DNA of 64,000 nucleotides from Microvirga soli (GTDB lineage Bacteria > Pseudomonadota > Alphaproteobacteria > Rhizobiales > Beijerinckiaceae). The notes under the pieces were generated by a model, which was not told where the DNA came from, made no database searches, and saw only the letters and a program-made list of their open reading frames with translations. The stretch is from positions 124,001-188,000 of the forward strand of contig NZ_JAERQE010000002.1 in NCBI RefSeq assembly GCF_016734765.1, written 5' to 3'. This document shows, piece after piece, positions 26,475-35,536 of the stretch (its first letter is position 1; each line of letters opens with the position of its first letter). The translations under genes were made by a program, and so were the position numbers.

Positions 26475-26706
26475 CCTTGAGGTGAAGAAATTCGGCGATT
26501 CGCTTCCTTATCGCCCCGTTATGGTTAGCAAGCCATAAACTTGCGGGCCTGTGACGGGAAGCGAGCCTCTCGCGGGACATTGCCGCAGGACGGCCCGGCT
26601 GCGGCCCAAATCCTTACGAATCGCGCCAACTTCGTTTGACATCCCAGGCCAAGCATGGTCGTGAAGAGGCGGCTTTAGGAGCCCCATATTTCTTTTCTGG
26701 ACGATC

Positions 26707-27282
26707 ATGATGAGCACTGCCCACCGCATCCGGGTTCTTTTCGACGAAGACACAATTGCCAAGCGCAACGAGGCGCTGGCCCAGGAGATCGCGGCCTCCA
26801 AGCCCGAAAACCTGCTCGTCGTGGCGATCCTCAAGGGCAGCTTCATGTTCGCCGCGGACCTGATCCGCGCCCTGCACCGGACCGGGCTCACCCCTCAGGT
26901 CGAGTTCGTGCACCTGTCGAGCTACCTGAACGGAACGGTCTCCACCGGCAATGTCACCATCCTGCGCGACATCGAAAGTGACGTGCGCGGGCGCGACGTG
27001 CTGCTCGTCGACGACATCCTCGAATCCGGCCGCACGGTCACCTTCGCCAAGGATCTGCTCATGGCGCGCGGCGCCAACAGCGTGAAGACCGCCGTGCTGC
27101 TGGAAAAGCCCGGCAAGCGCGCCGTGCAGATCCACCCGGATTACGTGGGCTTCACCTGCCCGGACGTATTCGTGATCGGCTACGGCATGGACGTGGCCCA
27201 TTCCTACCGGCAGCTGCCTTTCGTCGGTGTCCTCGACCACCACGACAAGGACCCGGATCTGTTCGACAAGCCCGAGGCCTGA
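26707..27282 (+). CDS. hpt: Hypoxanthine phosphoribosyltransferase
   Basis: The 191-residue purine salvage enzyme converts hypoxanthine and guanine with PRPP to IMP and GMP. It has VVAILKGSFMFAADLIRAL, the PRPP loop VLLVDDILESGRTV, LLEKPGKRAVQIHPDYVGF and FVIGYGMDVAHSYRQLPFVG. Two adjacent ATG codons at 26707 and 26710 are equally possible. Upstream lies TTTGACAT at about 26634, a plausible -35. The stop abuts the stop of the convergent tspO gene with no gap, so the two transcripts may interfere. Confidence 0.93.
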   Translation: MMSTAHRIRVLFDEDTIAKRNEALAQEIAASKPENLLVVAILKGSFMFAADLIRALHRTGLTPQVEFVHLSSYLNGTVSTGNVTILRDIESDVRGRDVLLVDDILESGRTVTFAKDLLMARGANSVKTAVLLEKPGKRAVQIHPDYVGFTCPDVFVIGYGMDVAHSYRQLPFVGVLDHHDKDPDLFDKPEA

Positions 27283-27792
27283 TCAGCCGTTCAGCCGCCA
27301 GATCGTGCCGTTGAGCAGGGTCGCGTAAGAGACCCAGGCGAGATACGGCATGAGCAGCCCTGCCGCCGTGTGGTCGAGCCGCCAGAAGGTGCGGATCGTG
27401 ACGAGGATCGCCACGATCAGGGCCACGATGACCACAAGCCCGGCCACCGGGCTCTGCCCGCCGAAGAACGCGAAGGACCACGTTCCGTTCAAGATCAGCT
27501 GCACGAAGAACGCCACGATGGCGGCGGCTCGTCCGGGTCGGTTCTCCGGCAGCGAGAGAATGCGCCAGAGCGCATAGGCCATCATGGCGTAGAGAATTGT
27601 CCAGGCCACCGGGAAGGCCCAGTTCGGCGGCGTGAAGCCGGGTTTCTGGAGGCCCGCATACCAGGCCGGGATGTTCGGCTGCGTGATCAGGCTCGCCGAC
27701 ACCGCCACGGCGACCACCGGCAGCACGGCCACAAGAAAACGTGGCAGCGGCGGCATGGCATGGCTGCCCGGCGCAGTTTGCTCTGTATGCAT
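27283..27792 (-). CDS. tspO: TspO/MBR family tryptophan-rich sensory protein
   Basis: The 169-residue integral membrane protein has five hydrophobic helices. It carries the family landmarks WYAGLQKPGFTPPNWAFPVAWTILYAMMAYALW (27640 region), then a Trp-rich QLILNGTWSFAFFG and a last helix with MPYLAWVSYATLLN. TspO binds porphyrins and in Rhodobacter modulates photosynthesis and stress genes. An internal ATG (MPPLPRF, 27756) is an alternative start. It is divergent from the Cys/Met lyase gene, with a perfect palindrome between them. Confidence 0.92.
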   Translation of the reverse strand: MHTEQTAPGSHAMPPLPRFLVAVLPVVAVAVSASLITQPNIPAWYAGLQKPGFTPPNWAFPVAWTILYAMMAYALWRILSLPENRPGRAAAIVAFFVQLILNGTWSFAFFGGQSPVAGLVVIVALIVAILVTIRTFWRLDHTAAGLLMPYLAWVSYATLLNGTIWRLNG

Positions 27793-27813
27793 CCCTGAAA
27801 TCCCTTTAAGGAC

Positions 27814-27840
27814 GTTGCGTCATTTCTCTCGTGACGCAAC
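27814..27840 (+). promoter_or_regulatory. Perfect 9-bp inverted repeat between divergent tspO and the Cys/Met enzyme gene
   Basis: GTTGCGTCA-N9-TGACGCAAC is a flawless dyad centred 38 bp upstream of the ATG at 27865 and 35 bp upstream of the tspO ATG. It is suited to a dimeric regulator that controls both genes. There is no T-run, so a terminator is unlikely. Confidence 0.5.
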
Positions 27841-27864
27841 TGTCACGCTCTCCGGAGGTTCCCC

Positions 27865-29016
27865 ATGTCGTCATCGCGTTCCCGTTGGTCGAAGCGCAGC
27901 CTGACCGCTCAGGCCATGGGCCATGTGGATCCGATCACCAAGGCGGTCGTGCCGCCGATCCATGTGGCGACCACCTATATCCGCGATGAGGACAATGCCT
28001 ACTCGTCCGGCTTCGTCTATGGAAGGCCGGACAACGCCACGATCCGTGAGGCGGAAGAAGTGCTGGCGATGCTGGAGGAGGCCGAGGCCGGTGCCCTCCT
28101 GTTCTCCTCCGGCATGGCGGCGGCCACCGCGGTGTTCCAGGCGCTCGATCCGGGCGATCACATCGTGGCCTCCAAGGTCATGTACTGGGCTCTGCGCAGC
28201 TGGCTGATGACGGAGGCCGTGCGCTGGGGCCTCAAGGTCGATTTCGTCGAGACCGACAACCTCGATGCTTTGCGCGAGGCCGTGAAGCCCGGCAAGACCA
28301 AGCTCGTCTGGATCGAGACGCCCTCCAACCCGCTCTGGACCATCACGGACATCGCCGCCGCGGCCGAGATCGCGCATGCGGCAGGCGCCAGGCTCGCGGT
28401 CGATTCCACCACCGCCTCGCCGATCCACACCCGACCGCTCAGTCTCGGCGCCGACATCGTCATGCATGCGGCGACAAAAGTGCTGAACGGCCATTCCGAC
28501 GTGGTGGCCGGCGCGCTCGCGGGCGCCAGGGCGGACGAATTTTGGGCGCGGGTTGCCAACATCCGCAAGATGCAGGGCGCGATCCTTGGCCCCTTCGAGG
28601 CCTATCTCCTGATGCGCGGCATGCGCACGCTCCATGTGCGCACGGCTGCACAAGCCAAGAACGCGCTTGATCTCGCGCAGCGCTTCTCCGCTCATCCCAA
28701 GGTGGCGCGCGTGCTCTATCCCGGCCTGCCGCAGCATCCCGGCCACGACATCGCCGCCCGGCAGATGGAGAACGGCTTCGGCTACATGCTCTCGATCCAG
28801 GTTTCGGACGGCGAGGCCGCGGCGATCCGCACGGCGGCGCGAGTCGGCTTGTGGAAGCGGGCGACGTCGCTCGGCGGCGTCGAGAGCCTGATCGAGCACC
28901 GCGCCTCCATCGAGGGGCCGGGCACCCCGTGCCCGCCGGATCTGCTGCGGCTGTCCACGGGCATCGAGGATGTGGAGGATCTGTATCGGGATCTTGATGA
29001 GGCGCTGCGCGGGTAA
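27865..29016 (+). CDS. PLP-dependent Cys/Met metabolism enzyme (cystathionine synthase/lyase family)
   Basis: The 383-residue fold-type I enzyme shows YGRPDNATIREAEE, FSSGMAAATAVFQAL, WIETPSNPLWTITD, and the PLP lysine in MHAATKVLNGHSDVVAG. The C-terminal VGLWKRATSLGGVESLIEHR is typical of the family. Members are cystathionine gamma-synthases, beta-lyases, gamma-lyases or sulfhydrylases, and this cannot be settled by eye. metX elsewhere in the window supplies acyl-homoserine, so a role in methionine or cysteine synthesis is plausible. The start follows a CCGGAGG ribosome site. Confidence 0.88.
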   Translation: MSSSRSRWSKRSLTAQAMGHVDPITKAVVPPIHVATTYIRDEDNAYSSGFVYGRPDNATIREAEEVLAMLEEAEAGALLFSSGMAAATAVFQALDPGDHIVASKVMYWALRSWLMTEAVRWGLKVDFVETDNLDALREAVKPGKTKLVWIETPSNPLWTITDIAAAAEIAHAAGARLAVDSTTASPIHTRPLSLGADIVMHAATKVLNGHSDVVAGALAGARADEFWARVANIRKMQGAILGPFEAYLLMRGMRTLHVRTAAQAKNALDLAQRFSAHPKVARVLYPGLPQHPGHDIAARQMENGFGYMLSIQVSDGEAAAIRTAARVGLWKRATSLGGVESLIEHRASIEGPGTPCPPDLLRLSTGIEDVEDLYRDLDEALRG

Positions 29017-29023
29017 TTCCCTG

Positions 29024-29121
29024 TGTCATTCCCGGCCGGAGCGTAGCGGAGGGGAAGGGAATCCACTCAGCCGCTCAGCACCATGGATCCCCTTCCCGCA
29101 CTTCGTGCGCCGGGGATGACA
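29024..29121 (+). repeat. Palindromic repeat family B, copy 4
   Basis: Bounded by TGTCATTCCCGGCCGG and CGCCGGGGATGACA, with GGGAAGGGAATCCAC and GGATCCCCTTCCC arms. It directly adjoins a family A-like copy and lies just after the stop of the upstream gene. Confidence 0.8.
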
Positions 29122-29126
29122 CCAGC

Positions 29127-29206
29127 GTCATGCCCGCACTTGTTGCGGGCATCCACGTCTTACGGCGCTGAAAACGTGGATGGCCGGGACGAGCCCGGCC
29201 ATGACG
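29127..29206 (+). repeat. Palindromic repeat family A, copy 4
   Basis: GTCATGCCCGCACTTGTTGCGGGCATCC forms the left hairpin and GGCCGGGACGAGCCCGGCC the right one. Inner ACGT arms (ATCCACGTC and AACGTGGAT) pair across the gap. The left hairpin sequence differs from copies 1 and 5. Confidence 0.75.
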
Positions 29207-29256
29207 GATAGGGAGGGCGGTGAATTCTGGGCCCTCCTTCGCCGGCTATATTGATT

Positions 29257-29283
29257 CTGTCACAAAACCTGTGCTTCTGTCGT
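29257..29283 (+). promoter_or_regulatory. Imperfect PHO-box-like site
   Basis: Three CTGT units at 29257 (CTGTCAC), 29269 (CTGTGCT) and 29277 (CTGTCGT) lie about 50-75 bp upstream of a phosphate-releasing enzyme gene. The spacings are 12 and 8 bp rather than the 11 of a canonical PHO box, so PhoB control is only suggested. Confidence 0.25.
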
Positions 29284-29331
29284 GTAGAGGCGAATTAAGT
29301 TTCACTGCACAACAAGCCCATAGGGAAGACC

Positions 29332-31275
<1,944 letters not shown>

Positions 31276-31300
31276 TTCTGTCCTCAGCTGAATGCGAGGC

Positions 31301-31325
31301 GGCCGGGCTCACGCCCGGCCGTTTT
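31301..31325 (+). terminator. Rho-independent terminator
   Basis: GGCCGGGC (31301-31308), TCAC loop, GCCCGGCC (31313-31320), then GTTTT. An eight-bp perfect GC stem ending the cpdB unit. Confidence 0.8.
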
Positions 31326-31495
31326 CGTTGGGAAGCGGCGCAAGAACGGGTTCGATCAGGCGGTGCGTCCTTTTGGCTATTGGTGAGAAAAGCGGCAGTC
31401 CCACGAGGCACGTCTCTGATTTCGCAATCGAAATTCCTTGGGTGCATCGTCGGGCGCTGGCTAAAAAATCAGCGCCTTCGAAGATCGAAGAACGA

Positions 31496-31511
31496 TTAAC
31501 CGACGATTAAC
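31496..31511 (+). promoter_or_regulatory. Perfect CtrA-type box (TTAA-N7-TTAAC)
   Basis: TTAA-CCGACGA-TTAAC lies 64 bp upstream of the ATG at 31575, within an 11-bp tandem repeat (ACGATTAACCG twice, 31492-31513). The motif matches the consensus of the alphaproteobacterial cell-cycle regulator CtrA exactly. No other full match was found in the window by eye. Confidence 0.6.
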
Positions 31512-31574
31512 CGGCCTCTATTGGAATGGAGGTGACATTGCATCCTTCATTAAGCTTTTATTCTGACCTCCTCG

Positions 31575-32312
31575 ATGTTTTTGCTTCTTCGCCGACCCGA
31601 ATGCTTCCTGCTGTCCCTCGTGCTGGGCTCCACCGCGTCATGGGCTCAAGAGACGACCCAAGAAGCCGATATCTGGAGCGTTAATCTCACGCCTCAGTGG
31701 CTCGATGAGCATGTTGCCGTGTCAAGGCGCAGCAAGCGTCCGCGCTCCTCCTACACTTTGAAGCGCACGCAGGTCTGGACGAACGGCCTTGCCAGGAGCC
31801 CTGTCCAGAGCTTCCAGCGAAATGCCTCCGACCATGCCGTCGGGGCCAAGCTGCAGCCCCTGCACGACTACAATTTTCTCGTTGGAACCGAGTTGATCCG
31901 TGGCGGCGGGTATCAGGGGTCGCTGCAGTCGAAAGCCACGTGGGAAGCCTTCACGACGCACGACTGGGAGAGCCTGGGCGGCGTCACCTTCGGGCTGTCG
32001 ACGGCAGGCTTCATGGACATGACGAGCCACGGCTACGCCCAATCCGTCAGCGGCACCATGGGGATCCCCCTCGACCTTCCGCTCCAGTCCTGGAACACGC
32101 AGCTGCGTTTTGCGCCGAGCATCAGCCTCGATGCCGCCAACGGGGATTTCAGCACCGGCCTGTTGTCGGAAGTGATGGGCCAGGCGCTGCTCAGCGCACC
32201 CGCGGATCGGCTCAAGTCGGTGCTCAACGTCTCAATCGGCTATGGCCTTGCGCCGCGTACGCAGCCCGTCGCTTCGGCGAGGCTCGAGCTGAGGATCACG
32301 CCCAATCTCTGA
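31575..32312 (+). CDS. Secreted or outer-membrane protein of unknown function, probably CtrA-controlled
   Basis: The 245-residue protein begins with a Sec signal peptide (LLSLVLGSTASWAQE, cleavage near residue 24). The mature part is rich in alternating polar and hydrophobic stretches, for example YQGSLQSKATWEAFTTH and VSIGYGLAPRTQP, ending in LELRITPNL, which suggests a beta-barrel or beta-rich envelope protein. I recognise no named domain. A perfect CtrA box upstream suggests cell-cycle-timed expression. It ends near an 8-bp inverted repeat (32309-32316 with 32349-32356) that spans the intergenic gap. Confidence 0.75.
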   Translation: MFLLLRRPECFLLSLVLGSTASWAQETTQEADIWSVNLTPQWLDEHVAVSRRSKRPRSSYTLKRTQVWTNGLARSPVQSFQRNASDHAVGAKLQPLHDYNFLVGTELIRGGGYQGSLQSKATWEAFTTHDWESLGGVTFGLSTAGFMDMTSHGYAQSVSGTMGIPLDLPLQSWNTQLRFAPSISLDAANGDFSTGLLSEVMGQALLSAPADRLKSVLNVSIGYGLAPRTQPVASARLELRITPNL

Positions 32313-32344
32313 CAGGGGCGTCTGCTCACGACAAAGGCAGGCCA

Positions 32345-32369
32345 TGAACCTGTCAGGCGCTCAGTCGTT
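32345..32369 (+). promoter_or_regulatory. EcfG-type promoter candidate (TGAAC-N16-CGTT)
   Basis: TGAAC at 32345-32349 and CGTT at 32366-32369 match the general stress consensus GGAAC-N16/17-CGTT with one mismatch. The GTG of the small gene lies 31 bp downstream. Confidence 0.4.
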
Positions 32370-32399
32370 GGGAGATTATCCTCATGACCGGAGAACGCC

Positions 32400-32624
32400 G
32401 TGGGACAGATCACCTTCGATGGCCGTGGCCCCTATGACCTGCCCAATGCCACCCATGCCGATGCGCAGAAAGACGGCGACGGGTTCATGCTCTCGTTCCG
32501 CCTCTGGAAATCCGAGAACGAGTGGACCCTGGTGCGCATCCGCGTGAGCGGCGGAGAAGCCGATAAGCTCGTGCGCCAGATCGGCGACGAGCGGGTGAGA
32601 ACGGACGGCTCGACGATCATCTGA
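32400..32624 (+). CDS. Small conserved-looking hypothetical protein (74 aa)
   Basis: A GTG start preceded by CCGGAG gives a 74-residue, mixed alpha/beta soluble protein (GQITFDGRGPYDLPNATHAD, then FMLSFRLWKSENEWTLVRIRVSG). I do not recognise a family. The codon usage and even charge pattern look coding. A TGAAC-N16-CGTT element lies just upstream, so expression under general stress is a possibility. Confidence 0.65.
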   Translation: MGQITFDGRGPYDLPNATHADAQKDGDGFMLSFRLWKSENEWTLVRIRVSGGEADKLVRQIGDERVRTDGSTII

Positions 32625-32779
32625 CCCGCGTGGCCATCGCGGCTATCCTGGACATGAACCACACTTACAAATGACGCATTGGCCCTGTATGGTTCACTCA
32701 TCAGCGATTCCTTAGTCGACCGCTGCCCTTTTGGGCGCATGGTGCGTCTCGAAGCTCCTCAGGCTTTGGAGCATCAGCC

Positions 32780-32923
32780 ATGCCCGTCGATCTCCCCCCG
32801 CAGAAGAAGCTCGCCCAGGCCGTTCCGGCATCATGGAACCTGGTCGTGGATCGCTCCCTGAACTGGCTTGCCGTCGCTGTCGGTCTTGGACTCTGTCTTT
32901 GGATCATCACCCTCGGCACATGA
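32780..32923 (+). CDS. Small single-helix membrane protein (47 aa)
   Basis: An ATG eight nt after GGAG opens a 47-codon ORF. A hydrophilic head with PQKKLAQAVPASWNL precedes one hydrophobic helix at about 29-46 (WLAVAVGLGLCLWIITLG). The stop TGA overlaps the ATG of the next ORF (ATGA), which supports translation of both. Function unknown. Confidence 0.5.
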   Translation: MPVDLPPQKKLAQAVPASWNLVVDRSLNWLAVAVGLGLCLWIITLGT

Positions 32924-33039
32924 AGGGAGCCCTGCTCTTGGATCCGGACCGCGACAGCAGATATCCCTGGCTCAGCCTCATCGGCATCGCCGCCATCGGC
33001 CTGTTCGGGCTCGTCCTGATGGTGATTTTAACCCCCTGA
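32920..33039 (+). CDS. Small single-helix membrane protein (39 aa), coupled to the previous ORF
   Basis: The 39-codon ORF overlaps the preceding one by 4 bp. It encodes a short acidic head (LLDPDRDSRYPW) and one helix (SLIGIAAIGLFGLVLMVIL) reaching the C-terminus. It has no strong ribosome site of its own, so it would depend on coupled translation. It may form a heteromeric membrane pair with its partner. No family recognised. Confidence 0.45.
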   Translation: MKGALLLDPDRDSRYPWLSLIGIAAIGLFGLVLMVILTP

Positions 33040-33060
33040 ATGCCCTGACGGAGCGCCCGG

Positions 33061-33951
33061 TCAGGGCAGGGCGATCACGTCGTTGAGGTGCTCGGGCTTC
33101 GGCTCCTTGCCGAGGCGCCGGCGCTTGGCCAGGATGATGGTGCCGTTGATCTCTCCGCCGAACAGGAAGATGGCGGACAACGTATAGAGAAAGATCAGCG
33201 CCACCATGGCGGTGGCCAGCCCCCCATAGGTGGACGCATAGGCTCCTGGGTAGAACTCGAGATACCAGCTGAAGGCGAAGCCGCCGAGAAGCCACAGAGC
33301 CAGGGTCACGCCCACGCCCGGCAGCACCGCACGGAAGCTGCGCCGCCCCGATGGAATGAGCTTGTAGGCGAGCAGCAGGCCCGCCACGATGACGATGGTG
33401 GCTACGCCGATCCGCAGGAAGGCGATCAACCCGTCGAAGGGCTGCAGCGCCGGCACCCACGACAGCACGAACCGCCACAGAAAAGGACCGAGCACCACCA
33501 GCAGCGCGAGCGCGAGCAGCATGAGGGCGCCTGCGATCACGAAGGCGATGGATTCGAGCCGCGTCAGCCACCAGGCGCGGGTCTCGCGCACCCCATAGGC
33601 ACGGTTGAGCCCGACCCGCAGGCTCTCCACGCCGCTCGATGCGAAGTAAAGCGCGAGCACGAGGCCGAAGGTCACCACGTCGCTGCGCTTGACCGACAGA
33701 ATGGTATGCACCTCGCCCGCGATGGGGCCCGCGATCTCCCGGGGCCAAGCCTCCAGGATGATGTCCGCCACCTCGTCTGCCAGAGTCCCGGTTCCGAACA
33801 GGCTCGCCAGCGCCGTGACCAGGATGAGGAACGGGAACATCGAGGTCAGCACCGACAGGGCGATATGGCTCGCGATCGCCCAGGCATCGTGCAGCACGAA
33901 GCGCGTTGAGGCGATGGCGACGAGTTCGAGCCAGAGGCGAAGGCGGTTCAA
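33061..33951 (-). CDS. YihY/BrkB family inner-membrane protein
   Basis: The 296-residue protein has six or more transmembrane helices and the YihY/BrkB landmarks: WAIASHIALSVLTSMFPFLI near the start, EVADIILEAWPREI, LALYFASSGVESLRVGLNRAYG and the C-terminal FSWYLEFYPGAYASTYGGLA with IFLYTLSAIFLFGGEIN. It ends in a basic tail. The start is a TTG at 33951 with TGGAG upstream; no good ATG is in range. The family has been called a putative ribonuclease BN or a serum-resistance factor, but its function is uncertain. Confidence 0.88.
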   Translation of the reverse strand: MNRLRLWLELVAIASTRFVLHDAWAIASHIALSVLTSMFPFLILVTALASLFGTGTLADEVADIILEAWPREIAGPIAGEVHTILSVKRSDVVTFGLVLALYFASSGVESLRVGLNRAYGVRETRAWWLTRLESIAFVIAGALMLLALALLVVLGPFLWRFVLSWVPALQPFDGLIAFLRIGVATIVIVAGLLLAYKLIPSGRRSFRAVLPGVGVTLALWLLGGFAFSWYLEFYPGAYASTYGGLATAMVALIFLYTLSAIFLFGGEINGTIILAKRRRLGKEPKPEHLNDVIALP

Positions 33952-34157
33952 CAGCGGGGTCTCCAGGAGGCTGGAGATGGTGCGGTAGGGGTTTCAGGGC
34001 AAGGAAACAACACCTGTCAGCCTAGCAGGTTTTCACAGACGCAGCACAGCGCGGCGTCCCAAGGTCGACATTTGGATGAGGCCTTACGGATCGACAAACA
34101 TAAAGGCTCGGGCCTACAAGGCTCTTCCTCTTTTGTGGTTTCCGTTCCCGTCCCGTC

Positions 34158-35024
34158 ATGAGCCCATCCCTCTTCGCTCGCCTCGCGCCGCCGCTGTTCG
34201 TGCTCATCTGGGCCACGGGCTTCGTCGTGGCGCGCCTTGTGGCGCCTTATGCCGAGCCGCTGACGTTCCTGTTCGTGCGCTACGTGCTCGCCACCCTCGT
34301 GCTGGCCGGCATCGTCGTGGTGGCGCGGGTGTCCTGGCCGCGCCGGTGGAGCGACTGGCGCAACAGCATGATCGCCGGGGTGCTCCTGCACGGATTCTAT
34401 CTCGGAGGCGTGTTCTGGGCGGTCAAGCACGGGCTGCCCGCCGGGATCTCCGCCCTCGTGGCCGGTCTCCAGCCCCTGGCCACGGGCCTGCTTGCAGGAC
34501 CCTTGCTGGGCGAGCGGGTGTCGCCGCGCCGCTGGGCCGGCATCGGCATCGGCTTCATGGGCGCAGCCCTTGTGGTGGCGCCGAAGCTCGGCGATGGCGG
34601 CGTGCCGCCGCTGGCGCTCTTCATCTGCGTGCTCGGCATGCTCTCCATCACCTTCGGGACCATCTGGCAGAAGCGCACCGGCAGCAATCTCGACCTGCGG
34701 GTGAATGCGACGATCCAGTATATCGGGGCCGCGATCGTCACCCTGCCGCTGATGCTGCTGCTGGAAGAGGGACATCTGGAACTCACGCTGCCACTCCTCG
34801 GCGCGCTTGCCTGGGCAGTGCTCGGCCTGTCCATCGGGGCCATCGGCCTGCTGCTGTTCCTGATCCGGCAGGGCGCCGTGGTGGGCGTCGCGACGCTGCT
34901 CTATCTCGTGCCGCCGGTCGCAGCCCTGATGGCCTTCGCGCTCTTCGGCGAAACCCTAAGCCCGATCCAACTCGCCGGCATGGCTCTCGCGGCGTTGGGC
35001 GTCGCGGTGGCGAGCAGGAACTGA
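34158..35024 (+). CDS. EamA family DMT transporter
   Basis: The 288-residue integral membrane protein has ten hydrophobic helices in two homologous EamA repeats (about 8-137 and 148-286). Landmarks are LIWATGFVVARLVAPYAEPLTFLFVRY near the start, GLPAGISALVAGLQPLATGLLAG in the first repeat and YLVPPVAALMAFALFGETLSPIQLAGMALAALGVAVASR at the end. Such proteins export amino acids or other metabolites; no substrate can be inferred. The gene stands alone and converges on the small gene at 35243 across a family C repeat. Confidence 0.88.
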   Translation: MSPSLFARLAPPLFVLIWATGFVVARLVAPYAEPLTFLFVRYVLATLVLAGIVVVARVSWPRRWSDWRNSMIAGVLLHGFYLGGVFWAVKHGLPAGISALVAGLQPLATGLLAGPLLGERVSPRRWAGIGIGFMGAALVVAPKLGDGGVPPLALFICVLGMLSITFGTIWQKRTGSNLDLRVNATIQYIGAAIVTLPLMLLLEEGHLELTLPLLGALAWAVLGLSIGAIGLLLFLIRQGAVVGVATLLYLVPPVAALMAFALFGETLSPIQLAGMALAALGVAVASRN

Positions 35025-35046
35025 GAACAAGAAAGCGCCGGCAGCC

Positions 35047-35168
35047 CTCCTCCCCCTTGTGGGGAGGAGTTGGAGGTGGGGGTGTGAGCACTGAGCTGGA
35101 CTAGCGTAACGCCAGCACCCCCACCCCGGCTGCTTTCGCAGCCACCCCTCCCCACAAGGGGGAGGGGA
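35047..35168 (+). repeat. Palindromic repeat family C, copy 2
   Basis: CTCCTCCCCCTTGTGGGGAGGAG on the left (35047 onward) and CACCCCTCCCCACAAGGGGGAGGGG on the right, with GGAGGTGGGGGTG pairing with CACCCCCACCCC inside. The copy at 36808 is nearly identical in both arms. Confidence 0.8.
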
Positions 35169-35242
35169 AACACGCGCCAAGTTCTTTCGGACAGATCTCA
35201 GGATAAGGACTGAGATTTACGAGTTGGTCTCTGGAAAGCGGA

Positions 35243-35407
35243 CTACTTCGTGATGATCTTCACGGAAACCGGATCGCTGGCGGGAAAGGTCTCTTCCACG
35301 CCCTCATCAAGAAGCTCTTCCTGGTGCTTCTTCTTCTCGGTCTGGTTGTCGTCTTTGCGGTCGTTCTTGTCCTGAGCGTTTTCATCAGGGCGATTTTTGT
35401 CAGTCAT
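35243..35407 (-). CDS. Small acidic/basic hydrophilic protein (54 aa)
   Basis: A strong ribosome site AAGGAGGCAGGCT precedes an ATG that opens a 54-codon ORF. The first half is very polar (DKNRPDENAQDKNDRKDDNQ) and the second half carries EELLDEGVEETFPASDPVSV. The latter segment recurs in small hypothetical proteins of many Proteobacteria, which supports the gene being real. No function is known; disorder and stress association are inferred. A GGATC-N16-CGTT element lies upstream. Confidence 0.7.
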   Translation of the reverse strand: MTDKNRPDENAQDKNDRKDDNQTEKKKHQEELLDEGVEETFPASDPVSVKIITK

Positions 35408-35449
35408 AGCCTGCCTCCTTGGCTGGATTGCTCATCTTGTCATTGGGAC

Positions 35450-35474
35450 AACGCAAGGCGCCAAGCTTCGATCC
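35450..35474 (-). promoter_or_regulatory. Weak EcfG-like promoter candidate (GGATC-N16-CGTT)
   Basis: Read on minus, GGATC (35474-35470) is followed 16 bp later by CGTT (35453-35450), 43 bp upstream of the small gene at 35407. The -35 element has one mismatch to GGAAC. Confidence 0.25.
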
Positions 35475-35489
35475 GCCGGACGAATGCCC

Positions 35490-35518
35490 AAAAGAAAACG
35501 GCGCCTTGCGGCGCCGTT
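35490..35518 (-). terminator. Rho-independent terminator of the TRAP-type binding protein gene
   Basis: On minus, AACGGCGCC, GCAA loop and GGCGCCGTT form a nine-bp perfect stem followed by TTTTCTTT. Confidence 0.85.
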
Positions 35519-35536
35519 CCTGAGCGTTGAAAAAGA

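Noticed and set aside
35324-35530. Plus-strand ORF over the small gene at 35243
   Set aside because: The minus ORF has a far better ribosome site and a recognisable segment; the plus frame is a shadow.
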